From Colletes latitarsis (taxonomy: Eukaryota; Arthropoda; Insecta; Hymenoptera; Colletidae): a stretch of DNA of 64,000 bases. The position numbers and the translations under genes were made by a program. The notes under the pieces are model-generated. The model searched no databases and had not been told where the DNA came from. It saw only the letters and a list, made by a program, of their open reading frames with translations. The stretch is taken from assembly GCF_051014445.1 (NCBI RefSeq), contig NC_135136.1:40186001-40250000 (forward strand), read 5' to 3'. This document shows, in pieces, positions 35,901 through 47,340 of this stretch (positions within the stretch are counted from its first letter, which is position 1; every line of letters begins with the position of its first letter).

Positions 35901-38032
35901 TCTTTGGTCAGGAGCGGTATTGCGGAGTTGGTGGAACGTCAGAAGCGAATGAGATTCCAGCAAACGCGATTCCGGTGTTCATACAGCGGTTATAAATAGC
36001 GCGGAATAAGTAGCGCGAAATGTAGAGGCGAACTTTCCAAACTTGGACGGGAGAAATTTATTTTCTCGTTTTATCCGGGTTGTTCGGTTAGCCGCACCGG
36101 GGACGACCAAAGCAATTTCATCTCAGGTAACACAAACTGATATAGAGGAAGCTTTGTTCCCCGGTGAGCTGCGATACCGTCTGTCCTATGCCATGGGAAC
36201 CTCTTCCCTTCCTTCTGCCGGCATCCCGAAACTGCCGCTGTCTGTTTCAACTTCCAAGCTCTCTCCAGTTCGGGATTAACAACGACGCGACCGCTAATGA
36301 AACAGGCTGTGGTCAGATTAAGCTGCTCTTCGCGCGGTTAACGACACACCTTCGAGGGTGGTCTCGTGTGTCTTCCTGCTCTTTCCTCTTCTCCCCATTT
36401 TCGTCATTTTCCTTCCATCGAAGCCTTTCCATCCACCCGTTTCTCAACTTTTTCATCCACTGCAGTGGCAGGGTAAACGTGTCATAGAAAGTATCGCAAA
36501 ATTATAAGAGCGTCACTTTGTACGTATCAGGTATTTACAATTATTGGCATTCGACTCTAACAAATAACAAATATGAGAATTGAAAGTTCCGTGGCTCGTA
36601 TTAGAAAACCCTATACTAAAAGCATCATCCAGTTGTTAGTACGAGCACACAACAGCATGACCCGAAGGTATTGATCGGCACTTGACACAAATATGAATTT
36701 CCCGTTGCTCGAAGCGTGCTCGGTGCATCCATCGGGACTCCGGTAAAAAAAGCACGAAACTATTTACGGCGAACAAGACGCATACTTGGTCGTCGTAAAA
36801 ACAACAACGTTATACCTCGATACAAAGTGCATTCGCACGAATAACGGACCGACGTACGCCATATCTCTTTCTGTCTAGTTCCTCGCTCATCATCGTTCCC
36901 TTAATTAAGCGCTATAGACACGGGAAGGATACTCGCACGCAAAACCAGCACGGCTATTTCCCTTTGATCTTGCGGTGTAATTGAATTTTTTATCTCGCGG
37001 CGGCCATTTTATCGTTTTAAATATCACCGGTGCGCCAGGCACACGTCCGTTGGCCTATCGCGGCCGCGCTATACGCGACTTGCTTCTTGCCTTCTGATTT
37101 AATCCGGCCCCGGGACCGGAATTACCGTACTATTTTACAGCGCGCAGAGGGTTACGGCGAATAGGAAGTGCGTCCTCCGCCTAGGATATACCTCGGCCAC
37201 TTTGTAGGTGAACACCCTACCACCACAGCCGCGATGAAACACGAGTCGCGGTGAATTACAACGTTGTCCCGCATAGAAGCCGCCTCGTGATACATATTGG
37301 TCCACGGCCAAGGCGGTTCCCGGCAGCCTCCGAGCGACCAAGAGTTACGACGACCATGGGAGGGAATCCCCTAGAGGAAGGGACTCGGTCTTCTATTCCT
37401 ACTGCAGAATTTCAAAGGGCCCGGAAGTCTGGGTGGAAAATAAATGACCGATCGAAACACGCTGGGATTTGCCATGTTACGACATCCCGCCTGGAACGTT
37501 TCAGAATTTTGGACGATGGGTTTCGCAGCGTGAACGGTTAACGACTTTGCGTGGACATAAAAATAGACGTTTACAAAGAGACGCGGTGCGGTGCAAAGTG
37601 TCGAGGTATCAACCGAAAGAGTTACGTTGGCGTTACCCCTAAAAATTGTTGAAAAGGATTATAGTCGCCATTTTATGTCGCGTGCTCCAGAACGTCGGGC
37701 GTCGAACGAACCCCGTGTAATTTGGAAGGCATACTGCGAGAACGTTTGCAATTCATGACGTCCCGTGTTCTAGCATTCGGTCCATAAAGTGCTCGCGCAT
37801 ACAGTGACTGTTTATTCTCTGGGACGCCAGGAGACACCATTTCCATCTGTGTCGCGTTCAAACGACGCAGAATGGGATACTAATTCGAGCAGCGTCGCAC
37901 AGCGACTGGATAGAAGGTGGATTTTGCCAAGAAGTTAACACTTTCGTATCCGTGTATGCTAAATTTGACCGTGAACGTGGGGAAATTATTAAAATCTAAT
38001 AAAAATGGTATCATTCTTTCGTGTTAAAAATA
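32949..38032. other. Gene-free stretch with CpG-rich patches
   Basis: No gene is supported. About 33780-34340 is CG-rich and carries an inverted repeat at 33799-33822. Open frames there (33815-34138 and 34176-34514, 107 and 112 codons) overlap frames on both strands. A consensus minus-strand donor (GTAAGT read from 35120 down) lies next to an in-frame stop, so no exon was called. A CpG-rich patch also covers about 37020-37120. The right end is AT-rich and leads into a mobile element. Confidence 0.6.
33799..33822. other. Perfect 9-bp hairpin with GTGCAC words
   Basis: CCGTGCACG at 33799-33807 and CGTGCACGG at 33814-33822 pair perfectly around a six-base loop. Each arm itself contains the palindrome GTGCAC, so this could equally be a doubled binding site for a dimeric factor. 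No factor is identified. Confidence 0.5.
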
Positions 38033-38401
38033 CAGGGTGTTCGGCCACCCCTGGGAAAAATTTTAATAGAAGATTCTAGAAGCCAAAATAAGACGAAAAT
38101 CAAAAATACCAATTTGTTGATGATTCGTTAAAAAGTTATTAACAATCAAATTCAAAAATTTCAAATCGTTCTGGAACAATTATTTTCGGTTGCGGGGGTC
38201 AATTACAATCATTTTTGGTGAATAGACATACCCTCGAAATCTTGCGCATTTTCGAGAAAAAAATTCAGTACGGTCGGAACTTTAAACGTTAATAACTGTT
38301 TAACAAAGCCTTCATCAACAAATTGGTATTCTTGATTTTCGTCTTATTTTCGCCTCTAAAATCCCCCATTAAATTTTTCCCAGGGGTGGCCGAACACCCT
38401 G
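38033..38401. mobile_element. 369-bp miniature inverted-repeat element with about 111-bp arms
   Basis: The element begins CAGGGTGTTCGGCCACCCCT and ends with its reverse complement. The arms, 38033-38143 and 38288-38401, match over almost their whole length, including AAAATAAGACGAAAATCAA, ATACCAATTTGTTGATGA and GTTATTAAC. TA flanks both ends (38031-38032 and 38402-38403), the classic Tc1/mariner-type target duplication. There is no transposase; the interior (about 38160-38270) is a core shared with 26349-26444 and 63741-63849. The long arms would fold into a large hairpin if transcribed. Family identity is unknown to me. Confidence 0.9.
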
Positions 38402-41400
38402 TATAATGCTGTGAGAGTTGCTAGTTTGGCGTATCCTTAGGTGAACCAACTCCTGTCTGGAAACATTTAGCACGATCAGCCGCCTTTCCTGTGAGCTGAA
38501 GAGCCAAGAAGGGCTAAGTTTCCCTTTTTTCCCCCCTCTTTTCTTGGTGCGAAATTAAAGATTGCCCCTCGCGAACTCCTCGAGTGGCGAATTTTAATAT
38601 CGAAGCACTCCGTGATAAGCACTTTCGAACTTTCGGTAGACACCTCGTCGCGACTTCTTGGCCACGGATGATGTCGTCGATGATTCTAGCCTCGACCTAA
38701 GGTCGATTAATATTATCCGGCGCTATATAGCGCGTATAAAAGGTTTGATTTGTATCGGAGAAGTACGAAGGAAAGTACGACCGCAAATGAAATAATCGCG
38801 AGCCGGTACTATGCGCTCCACGTTCTGCATCTTCGACCTGGGAACCGCAAATGAAACCGATTTCTCTGCAACCGCAATCGGAACGACCGCAAATGAAGCC
38901 ACACTAGGTGAACATTACAACACAGTAGGTGAAAAGCTGCTGGGTATAATCGTACGAAAGTGTACTAGGTTGGAAAAGACCATGGCAGCCGTAAATTATG
39001 CGAAATACCGCTTGAATATGTTCCATGAAATTCTCTATCGCTTCCAGTGACTTGAATGCGGGCGTTTGTTTCGCGACGAGACAACGGCCGTGAAATTCGA
39101 GTCGTACAGTTGATAGTTCTGGATTGAAATCCGAGCACGGTACTCGACAGAATTATAGCGACTTCTCAAGCTGAGGGAGCTTCAATTGCAAGTATCCCTA
39201 ACGCGATTCGATGTAAGAAGCGAGGCAGTACTGTACTCGGTAGCACCGGAAATATCGAGTAGGGTTGCAGAGATTTTCGACTAACGGCGTTCGAGTACTT
39301 AGATAAATTCGAGTCAAAAGATTCTGGTGCTCAAATGGATTGCGTCGCGTTCACGGACCAATTAATTCAGGGACTCGTGGTCCGTTCACCTGACGGCGGA
39401 CGCAATGGAGCGCAGAGATATATCTGAAATGTAATTCGTACGCGTAATATCCACAGGACTTCCAGGCAAGTGTATCCAGCGTTATCGCGCTGGGGACGAG
39501 AATTACCATGGAAATAGATATACTACCGGCGATTATTACCGGCCAGACAGAAAGTTACCGGTGTCCCTCGACTAGATCGACCAGATCGATACGACGTCCT
39601 ACGTGGACCAAGGAACCTTTGCATTTATTATATTTATTATATATTAATTTAACAATTCAACTCCCACGCGTTCTCGTAAATCTATCTACTTTTCGAAATA
39701 TTACTACATTATTTTTATGTAGAAAATGAACCACGTAACACAGCCCTATTCGTGCCTTTTGCTGGAAGGGACATTCCAGGAATGATTAACTAGTAATTAA
39801 TTGCTGAACCTTGCCCATTGACCATAATTTTCGCTCTCAGTGGATGTCATTATTGCATAATTAGCACTATTCCGTTAATGGTGCAATTAAGTCGATATTA
39901 TTTTAGACTTACTCGGGTACGAAATGTCTGCCAGGGTACAGGAGGCATTCAAATGCCCTCATTTAGGATATACTCGCTTAATCCTTTAGTCGCAGCCAAC
40001 GTGGTAACAGCGTTCCGCAATTTTGCGATCCCAGAATTCGTCGTTGCTGATAAATATGAAGGTGGAAGGGAACCTTCCGTTAGAATTATATTGACATTAT
40101 CGATAAAACTCGAGATACGTTTAAATCCATTACTGCGAACGAGAGGCGTATGGGCGAATTTCCGTCTCGAATTGAACGCGCTGCGAAAAAGAGGGGAATA
40201 AAGAAACGGTACGGTTTCGCTGAGCCAACAGAACCAGTGCTGATAGATGAGTGGTACCTGCGAACCGGTGGCTGGCAGGTCCGGTACACCGTCGAATAGC
40301 ATTAGGGGCACAGTTTTAATCCGAACCAGGCGTCGTGGGCGTCGAGATCTTGTCGTTACGTGGCACGTTCGTGTTCCACGAGTCAGCCCACGTGTCCGCC
40401 ATTTACCATTTACCGTGCACACCGGCCACGCTGGGTATCTTAGGAAAATTGGCGCCGGTTATAAGGACTACGCGCCATTCGGGAATCGCTATTGTAATTC
40501 GCGCGGGACCAGCTGCCGTGCTTCTATTCCACGGCGGAATCAATTTTTGAAACGTGATACGCGCCGCGTCGACCGTTTCTTATCGCGACGACGCGCCGTT
40601 TCTTCGATATATTAAACACCGATCGTGCGTTCAGCGATTTTTCTGCACACCGATAAATATCGGGTTCTTTCGATTACGTTTAAATTATATTTACGAGTCG
40701 AGTTTAGAGCGCAGTCACCATCGTTAAATAACAAACGCATCCTCAGCTTTCTAAATCCAGTCGGAGATCGTAGGACGATGGGAGATGCACCTTTTTCGCC
40801 ATCAAAAATTCCAGAATCGCGACCATACGTCGGGATCGTACGCGTCGAAAGGAACAAGTGCAGCCGGCAGCCGCGAGCCTTAAAATTAATCTAATCAGAC
40901 GCGGCGGGGCGCGCCTAAGTGGATTCGTACATTAACAGCGAGGGCGTTTAGCGAAGGTGGCCGGAGCACCTTCGAGGAGCCGTGTTCCAGTCGCTAGATT
41001 TACCTAGCCCTTACGTTGCTCCCGTTCATTGACTTGCAGAATAATTGGTAATTAGTGTCTGCGTGCAAGCGCGTCGCGGGGATGGCGTCAACTTAGTACC
41101 CGCTTAATGGAATTGCCGGGAAAGTATCGCTATTTAGTCGAAAATACGGTGTAGAACAAAATGATAACATGCATGGGAGAGATCCTCGTATCTTACAAGT
41201 AGCCTTAATTACCTATGTCTTAAATTTCATTTCAAGCGTAAGAAACTCTTCCTTTCCGAGATGTAAACACTTTCTGTTCGTCTCGAAATAGAACTACGGC
41301 CACCCTAACGTTTCGAGACACTGTTATACAAGGGTGGTTTACTCTAATATCGAGTAGCCTTTCCTTTCCACGTGTAAACAACGTTCGCAATACGCCAGAA

Positions 41401-43335
41401 AGAAAGTTTTAAGCATTTCCAAGATACTCATCTCCGAATCAAGTGTTTATATCTGGAGAAGGAAGAGTTTCCGGACCTCTGTATTCGTAACACCAAGGTT
41501 TATTCTATTTCCGGGGCATCTTGAACGTCTGATATTTTAAGTCGAGCTATTTTAGGAATACGTTTTAAATTTCAACGACGATCCTCTCGGAACGTAATTG
41601 TTCGACGCTTTCGACGCCGCGTGAAAAATTGACCCACCTTCGTCGACGGACTGTTAAATATAGATAACGATTGAAAATTCATGCGAATCTTCGGCTCGGA
41701 GAAGTTTCTGAAGTTTTCAGACTGCTCGTAAAAATTGATGGCGGCCACGGCCGGGTACGCGGCCGCTCCTAAAATAGAGAGCACCCCGGAGTCGCTTTTC
41801 TGGCAAGCCAGGGCTATAAAAAAGGGGACCGTCGGGGGTAAGAGACTACGGGGAAGTTATTTTAATGTGAAAGCTCATTTACGAACTGGCAGCGCCGAAG
41901 GAGCAAAGCTAATGGCACCGAATAAATTATCGTGCCATTCAAGGGCACGGAATGCCGGGCAAGATACCCGATTACCCGTGTCGGGTGATACGCTCTGCTC
42001 AATCAAGGCGTCGCATGCCAAACCTAATTAATTATTTTCAATCGGAGCCGTTTAAGGGCCGCATAAAGTCCTCCGCGCGGTACGCGATCAAGAATGATCA
42101 CCGTGTACAGTGTAACGCGTTTACAAGCGACGTTTCTTGTTCGGCTTCGATTAATTGGTAGTTTATCGTTTCTGTCAGTCAAAGACGAGTAATTAAAACA
42201 CCTGCAAGCGTTGCAAAATCGGTGGTCCGAAAATGGAGTATCGTGTGTTTTCGCGTTAGGCCTGTTCGTGGCGGTATCCAGAGTTTATAGAACAGAAAAC
42301 AATATTTATAAAGAATTTAGAGAGTGGTGTTCGTAGTGGTGACCAAAGTTTCAGATACATTTCTGTCGCAACTTTTTATTCGAATTGATCCTGGATGTTC
42401 CCTGGCGACGCTGGTTGAGAGACGCTGTCGAACGGCGTCGCGACAAGTGGAGGAGCATCGAGTTAACCTTGACGCGAGAAATTCCGCTCCCCACAATAGC
42501 ACTTGAACAGAATCGCGGAAAAGAATAAATTAGGACCAAGGCAGCCCCGTTTCTTCTTGGGCTAATAAACGCGTCTGTGGCAGGAACGGAACGATGAGGG
42601 CAAAGGAGGAGGTTTCGCCCCGTCGCGTGAATATTAATTACCAAAATTGTGGCCAGCGTACTAATCCCCAACCACCACCCACCCTCTCCCCACTCCGAAC
42701 TCCGTGCGCTAAACGGAAGTCCCTCGTTTTAAGTTAATATCGCGGGCGGCGTGGCCCCGAGGCGGTTGGAAATTGTCGGAAGTTGGGGAGAGCAAGGAAT
42801 GATTAAAGTCTTGCGGGCCCCGGCCAAGCTTTCAGAGGAGCCGTCTCCGTGAAGATTAGCGGCCGACGAATCAATTAGTCGGGCCGCCTGGCCGGCTAAT
42901 TGCGAGGCTCTCACTCTCTTTCTCTCTCGCACGGATCGGGAAACGGAAAAATCCGACGAACAGACCGCGAGCGTCGAGAAGAACCGTCACCGCGATGGCT
43001 CGCGTCGCCTTTGCGAATACCCACGAAACACGGGAATTTCAATATTAGCTCACCCGAAACGAAAGAGACAAAGAAATTCCAGCGAACGGTTCGCCAGACG
43101 CGTGTCGCCTCGTCGACCTGTACGGAAGCCCCCATCGATTTTTCTTCGGGACGAACGGAATGCGTCCGAGGAATCTCGAAATTGGACATAAGGCAAAGGT
43201 ACCAGTTGACCGCTTAAAGAATCCCAAATAAATGGTGTATTTCATTTATCGATCGTGGGATCCGCATCTTTGGTTCTTCAACCCCTTCATTTCGATGACT
43301 CTTCTACTTCTGCTGGGCTATATTGGCCTATCTCT
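38402..43335. other. Gene-free stretch
   Basis: No gene is supported. Three copies of a 12-mer lie at 38780-38897. The longest frames (39818-40201, 39949-40422 and 40247-40615) overlap on opposite strands without domains. At about 41250-41380 a TCCTTTCC..TGTAAACA word recurs 112 bp apart, a possible old duplication. About 42540-43200 is CG-rich. AT-rich TTAATTAATT-type words are frequent. Confidence 0.6.
38780..38897 (+). repeat. Three copies of the 12-mer ACCGCAAATGAA
   Basis: Exact copies start at 38780, 38844 and 38886, spaced 64 and 42 bp. The spacers do not obviously align. Three exact 12-mers in 118 bp is well above chance; the cluster could be a set of binding sites or the remains of a minisatellite. 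Confidence 0.85.
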
Positions 43336-43387
43336 GGATAATCGAGACCACTGTTGATCTAATCCACGGTTAATCGAGGCTCTACTG
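43336..43387 (-). mobile_element. Pogo-like terminal fragment (two end words)
   Basis: Read on the minus strand, CAGTAGAGCCTCGATTAACC starts at 43387 and CAGTGGTCTCGATTATCC starts at 43353, 34 bp apart in the same orientation. The first is flanked by TA at 43388-43389. These resemble the CAGT.GA.CCTCGATTATCC ends of pogo or Tigger-type elements. No opposite end was found, so this is a fragment or nested ends. Confidence 0.4.
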
Positions 43388-46300
43388 TACCGTGGCACGA
43401 TTCGATCGAATTCAACGAGCTTGCTTTTAATCTGGACAAAGTTTCGACCATTCGCGTGAGCATCGCGAACCGAACAGTGATTATTGTAATCGGTAGTAGG
43501 ACGAAACGCACAAATTGCGGTGAATGGGCCGGACGAAATAATCAGGAAAACAAGGGGCAGGGGGCAGAAACGTGACCATTAGCGAAAACGCGAAGGTGTG
43601 TGAGGCAGGCGAAAAGAGCAGTGGTCAGTGTGCATTGCGAATGCGGTGTGGCAGCGTGGACGACAATCGTTAAGCATTCGAGCGAGTTGCACGTGACCGG
43701 ATCGACAATTCAGTCGATGGACTCGACCCAGCGCTCGCTTACACGATTATTTCGGGACACGTACCGGCGTCGAACTTTTAACCATGGTTTGGAAACGTCG
43801 CAGAATGTCTTCAAGATAAAGGAAGGCCGCGGGAAAAAGGAAGACGCCATATTGGAGAACGCAAGGGCAACTGTAAACCGAGGAAGAACACACGATATTA
43901 AGAAGGAATTCTTTCTTGATGGCAAGATGATATTCTTTGGATTTCAAAGACCCCTTTCTTTCTTGAGTTACCACTTATCTTTCTGTCTTAATCATCCCCT
44001 ATTCAAGTTACATCTGGATTTTCCCAGGGCTCCCACCTTGCTCCAAAGGCTTTTATCACAGTTTAGTGCCTTCAGGCATGGAGGATATTAAAAAAACTAA
44101 TAAGTAGCTTGAGAAAACAGATAATACCGTGATGAGGACCCGATAATTTTTCACTTTCGCGCGACAAGATCGACAATCTGTTATATTAGCGAACCGTGCC
44201 GATCAGGAGATGGAATATAATCGTTGGATGACGGTGTTTATTTATTAATTATTAATTTATCGTCGGCCGCTTAAAATAAAGCATCGTTAAAGCGGCCAAC
44301 AGCAGGCCGGTAATTATAAGTGCCAGGGAAATTATTCGATGCTCGGGCATTGCCGAATTAACGATCTGTCGCTGGTGTTTAATTTGTCCAGGGTTATTTA
44401 ATACGCATTATTTCATACGTTATATAGCAAACGATGCATTAATTCCGCGTTATTAGTGAACCGAGCGGTATCGGGCCGCGAAACTGAATTACGGAACGAA
44501 CCGTTTGCGGAAAATGAAAATTAACGAAATCCTAGAATCGAACGATCTTTTTCCAATCGATATCGAAACAATTTCTACTTCGTTTGCAAAGAGTGAATTT
44601 GATTTGCAAAAAGGTAAACACGATCTGCAAAGCTTGTAGGCCGTTCAAAGGGTTTGCGACTCAAGAACTGGGGTGCAAAAATGCCACCCTTTCTTTCATG
44701 AAATTACTCGACGAGGCCAGTGATGAAAGACGGGTGCTCAAACGAAAACGAACCCGATGGATGAAACCGTAACTGTGAATTATCGATAATGACATCGAAT
44801 GAAAATAATCGCACTGTTGCATATTGCATCCCGCGTAGCCTTATTTGCATCGCCGCGCCGGCGGCATTCCGTGGGCAACCGACCGATCGCGACACTCTAT
44901 TTTAGCACGGCGATAGTGTAGGTCCAAGGGAACGTTTAATCGATAAATGCATATAGATTATCGTGCTCCAGTAAAATGCCCCCGCGCGATAAGGGAAACC
45001 GGCGATGTAATCTGCCAGCGAAATCTGAAAATCCCCCCAGTGTTAGCACGGTAAAATTTAATTGAAATGCTCGCAGGAACAGGATGAGTCTGTGTGTCGA
45101 ACGTGCGCAACATCTTCGGGACGTTTGATATTCAACGTGCCGACAACGAAAACAATTTTCGAACCCAAGTGTCGAGGCTTTCGCGCCTCACTTTTTACCA
45201 GCGTTTAAAATTCACTATTAGCGTTTGTAATCGTTCGAATTTAAATTGGAGTGTGAGTACGTAGGCCGGAAGAACCCAGATCGTCGTAAGATTGGTTCTG
45301 AGTCGAGTACTTAACGATTGTACCCATTTGTGCAAGTCTAGAAATAGAAGACGTGGAACTCGTAGTGTCAAGATGTTTATTCGCAATATCTTTCTAATTA
45401 TAAGCCACTAGATAAACGGCGATACGAGGAAATAAACTAGTTACGGTGGACTAGGTGCGATAAGACTAACAGCAGATTCAATCTGACCGCGAAATCTGTG
45501 AAGCCTCGTTTCGTTTTAATAGAATTCCAGTGAAAAGCATTGGCGAGCGTGCGCGTCGCGACGCAGCTCGACGCGCATGTACCTATTAACCTAACGTCGA
45601 TTTATATCCGGGTGTAATAGCGCAGCAATTACGAAGAGACTTTGTCGTTTAATTCGACGGAAACATCGTTCCTGGGCGTTGGTCTTTCTCCGAGGCATCC
45701 TGCTTTGCTTAATTAACGCATCGGAATTTATTTTAAGAACATATTTCTGGACGCGCCGCGTAATTCCACGTGAAAATTACAGAAGAGAGCATAACGTATG
45801 CGCGAGAGTACGCTTCCCTGTGTAACGCAAATGGAAATATGCATGATGCCGTCGCGCGTTCGAAAATGCGGAAGCTTTTATGCAAACGCGTTCGACTTTC
45901 AACGAACCTGAAAAAGCTTTGATTTTCGCGATTAATCGGTTGAAAATTTATAAAGATATTCGACTTGGAAATCAAGGAACGATCCTAAACTATTGGTAAT
46001 AAGCCTAACCAATAGTCTACACACTCGAATTGCCCGTTCAAGATGGCTGTTCTAACATCGACGAAATAATTTGAACCACTTCGTATTCAGTAATGGCCAT
46101 TATTAATATTACGGATTGGCAATGCGTTTCGTCTGGTTTCTGGAAAACACGATAATGGTTTTCTTGTATCGTGTACGTTTCACACCCGAACCGGTTGCGA
46201 AACGTACTTTATTTCCTGATATTTGCATACAACCGTCGAGATCGTTATTTCTCAATTCCAGTTAGTATAACACGATCTAGCGAAGTGGCTAACAAGAGAG

Positions 46301-47241
46301 GTTAAAAAATCTCCCGCCACGTTGGCGCTGATTGCGCATACGCGTGTTTAAAATTACCCTAATTGTTCACATTTCAATGTAATATTTTAAGAAAATGTTT
46401 CTAAGCCCTGAACCTGAGAAAACGTAAGAAGGAAGAATCGATCAAGATCTTAAGATATTTTATTTTTATTAGGAAAACATAAATGTTACACAGGAAAACG
46501 TATTCTTCGTAAGAGCAGGGTCAAAGTCGTTTCCGTGTAAATCTCGAAACGAGTCAGGATAAGCCTTCGTGAAGCCGAAAACGTAAATCCAAGTCGGATC
46601 TGATAGTCGGCCGAACGTAAACGGTACGGCAACCTGGATCGTAAAAAACCAATTCGTTCCGGTTGGCAACGTGGAAAAAGTATAAGAGAGAATAATTCGC
46701 AAGAAGCACGGCAACCCTGGCTGCGCGCAAGGCCAGTTAACCTCTAATTAAGAGAAACGACTTCAATTATATGTTAGAACAGTGAAATACCCGAATCGCG
46801 ACTCTAACAGCGAATTAATTCGTGGCAACGTTTTTACGACTCGACGGTGGACATCGGGTCGTTCGCGATCAAAAATAAATAAAAGTAAACGGTACAGTAA
46901 TTGGCCATTTAACCAACGGCGCCCCATAAATAATAAATTTCCATTCCTGATTCTAAAATGAAATCTGAAAATGAATAAGATGATAAATAAAACGAGTTTA
47001 CAACATCTAATAAACTGTAGCCACTCTTCTCGGATTATGTAAAAGCATTCTTCTTCGTTAGTTTCGCTTCCTTTAATCAGTAAAACACCGTTCTTTCGCT
47101 TCTTTTTCCCAACTTTCCTTTTACAGATACTTCCGTTCCCCTTTCTTTCATTGTCTGCTCTTCATACACCAAAATTTTCTCGAGGGTATCAGTTAATATA
47201 GCAGGTTTTCCTCTTTATTCCTTTCTTTGTTTGCAATCTAG
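43388..47241. other. Gene-free stretch
   Basis: No gene is supported. The frame 43600-44091 (163 codons) has no domain and overlaps two minus frames. A small 21-bp repeat lies at 44583-44645. About 44220-44265 is rich in TTAATTATTAAT words. The last 120 bases hold two strong polypyrimidine acceptors, ending at about 47126 and at 47241. Confidence 0.55.
44583..44645 (+). repeat. Short tandem repeat, three units of 20-21 bp
   Basis: Units begin TTTGCAAA, TTTGCAAA and TCTGCAAA at 44583, 44603 and 44624, followed by related A-rich spacers. Units are diverged. The frame across it therefore repeats the residues NLICK and NTICK, which is a by-product. Confidence 0.6.
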
Positions 47242-47340
47242 GTCGTACTTTTGGGAGACGAATTTCTGGTGCAGCTACAGGGAACAGATCTATATGAAAC
47301 GTCACCTCGAAAAGACGTGCTTAAAAGAATAGTCCGGTGA
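47242..47340 (+). CDS. Candidate 3'-terminal coding exon, unidentified
   Basis: A very strong acceptor (TTCCTTTCTTTGTTTGCAATCTAG) ends at 47241. Two frames are open from there to natural stops. Frame one gives 32 residues from VVLLGDEFLVQLQ to DVLKRIVR and TGA at 47338-47340. Frame two gives 29 residues including WCSYREQIYMKRHLEKTC, which resembles the last half of a zinc finger of the L-x2-H-L-x3-C kind. However, it lacks the first cysteine pair and has 10 rather than 12 residues before the histidine. No AATAAA follows closely. Which frame, if either, is used cannot be decided from the window. Confidence 0.25.
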   Translation, partial: VVLLGDEFLVQLQGTDLYETSPRKDVLKRIVR

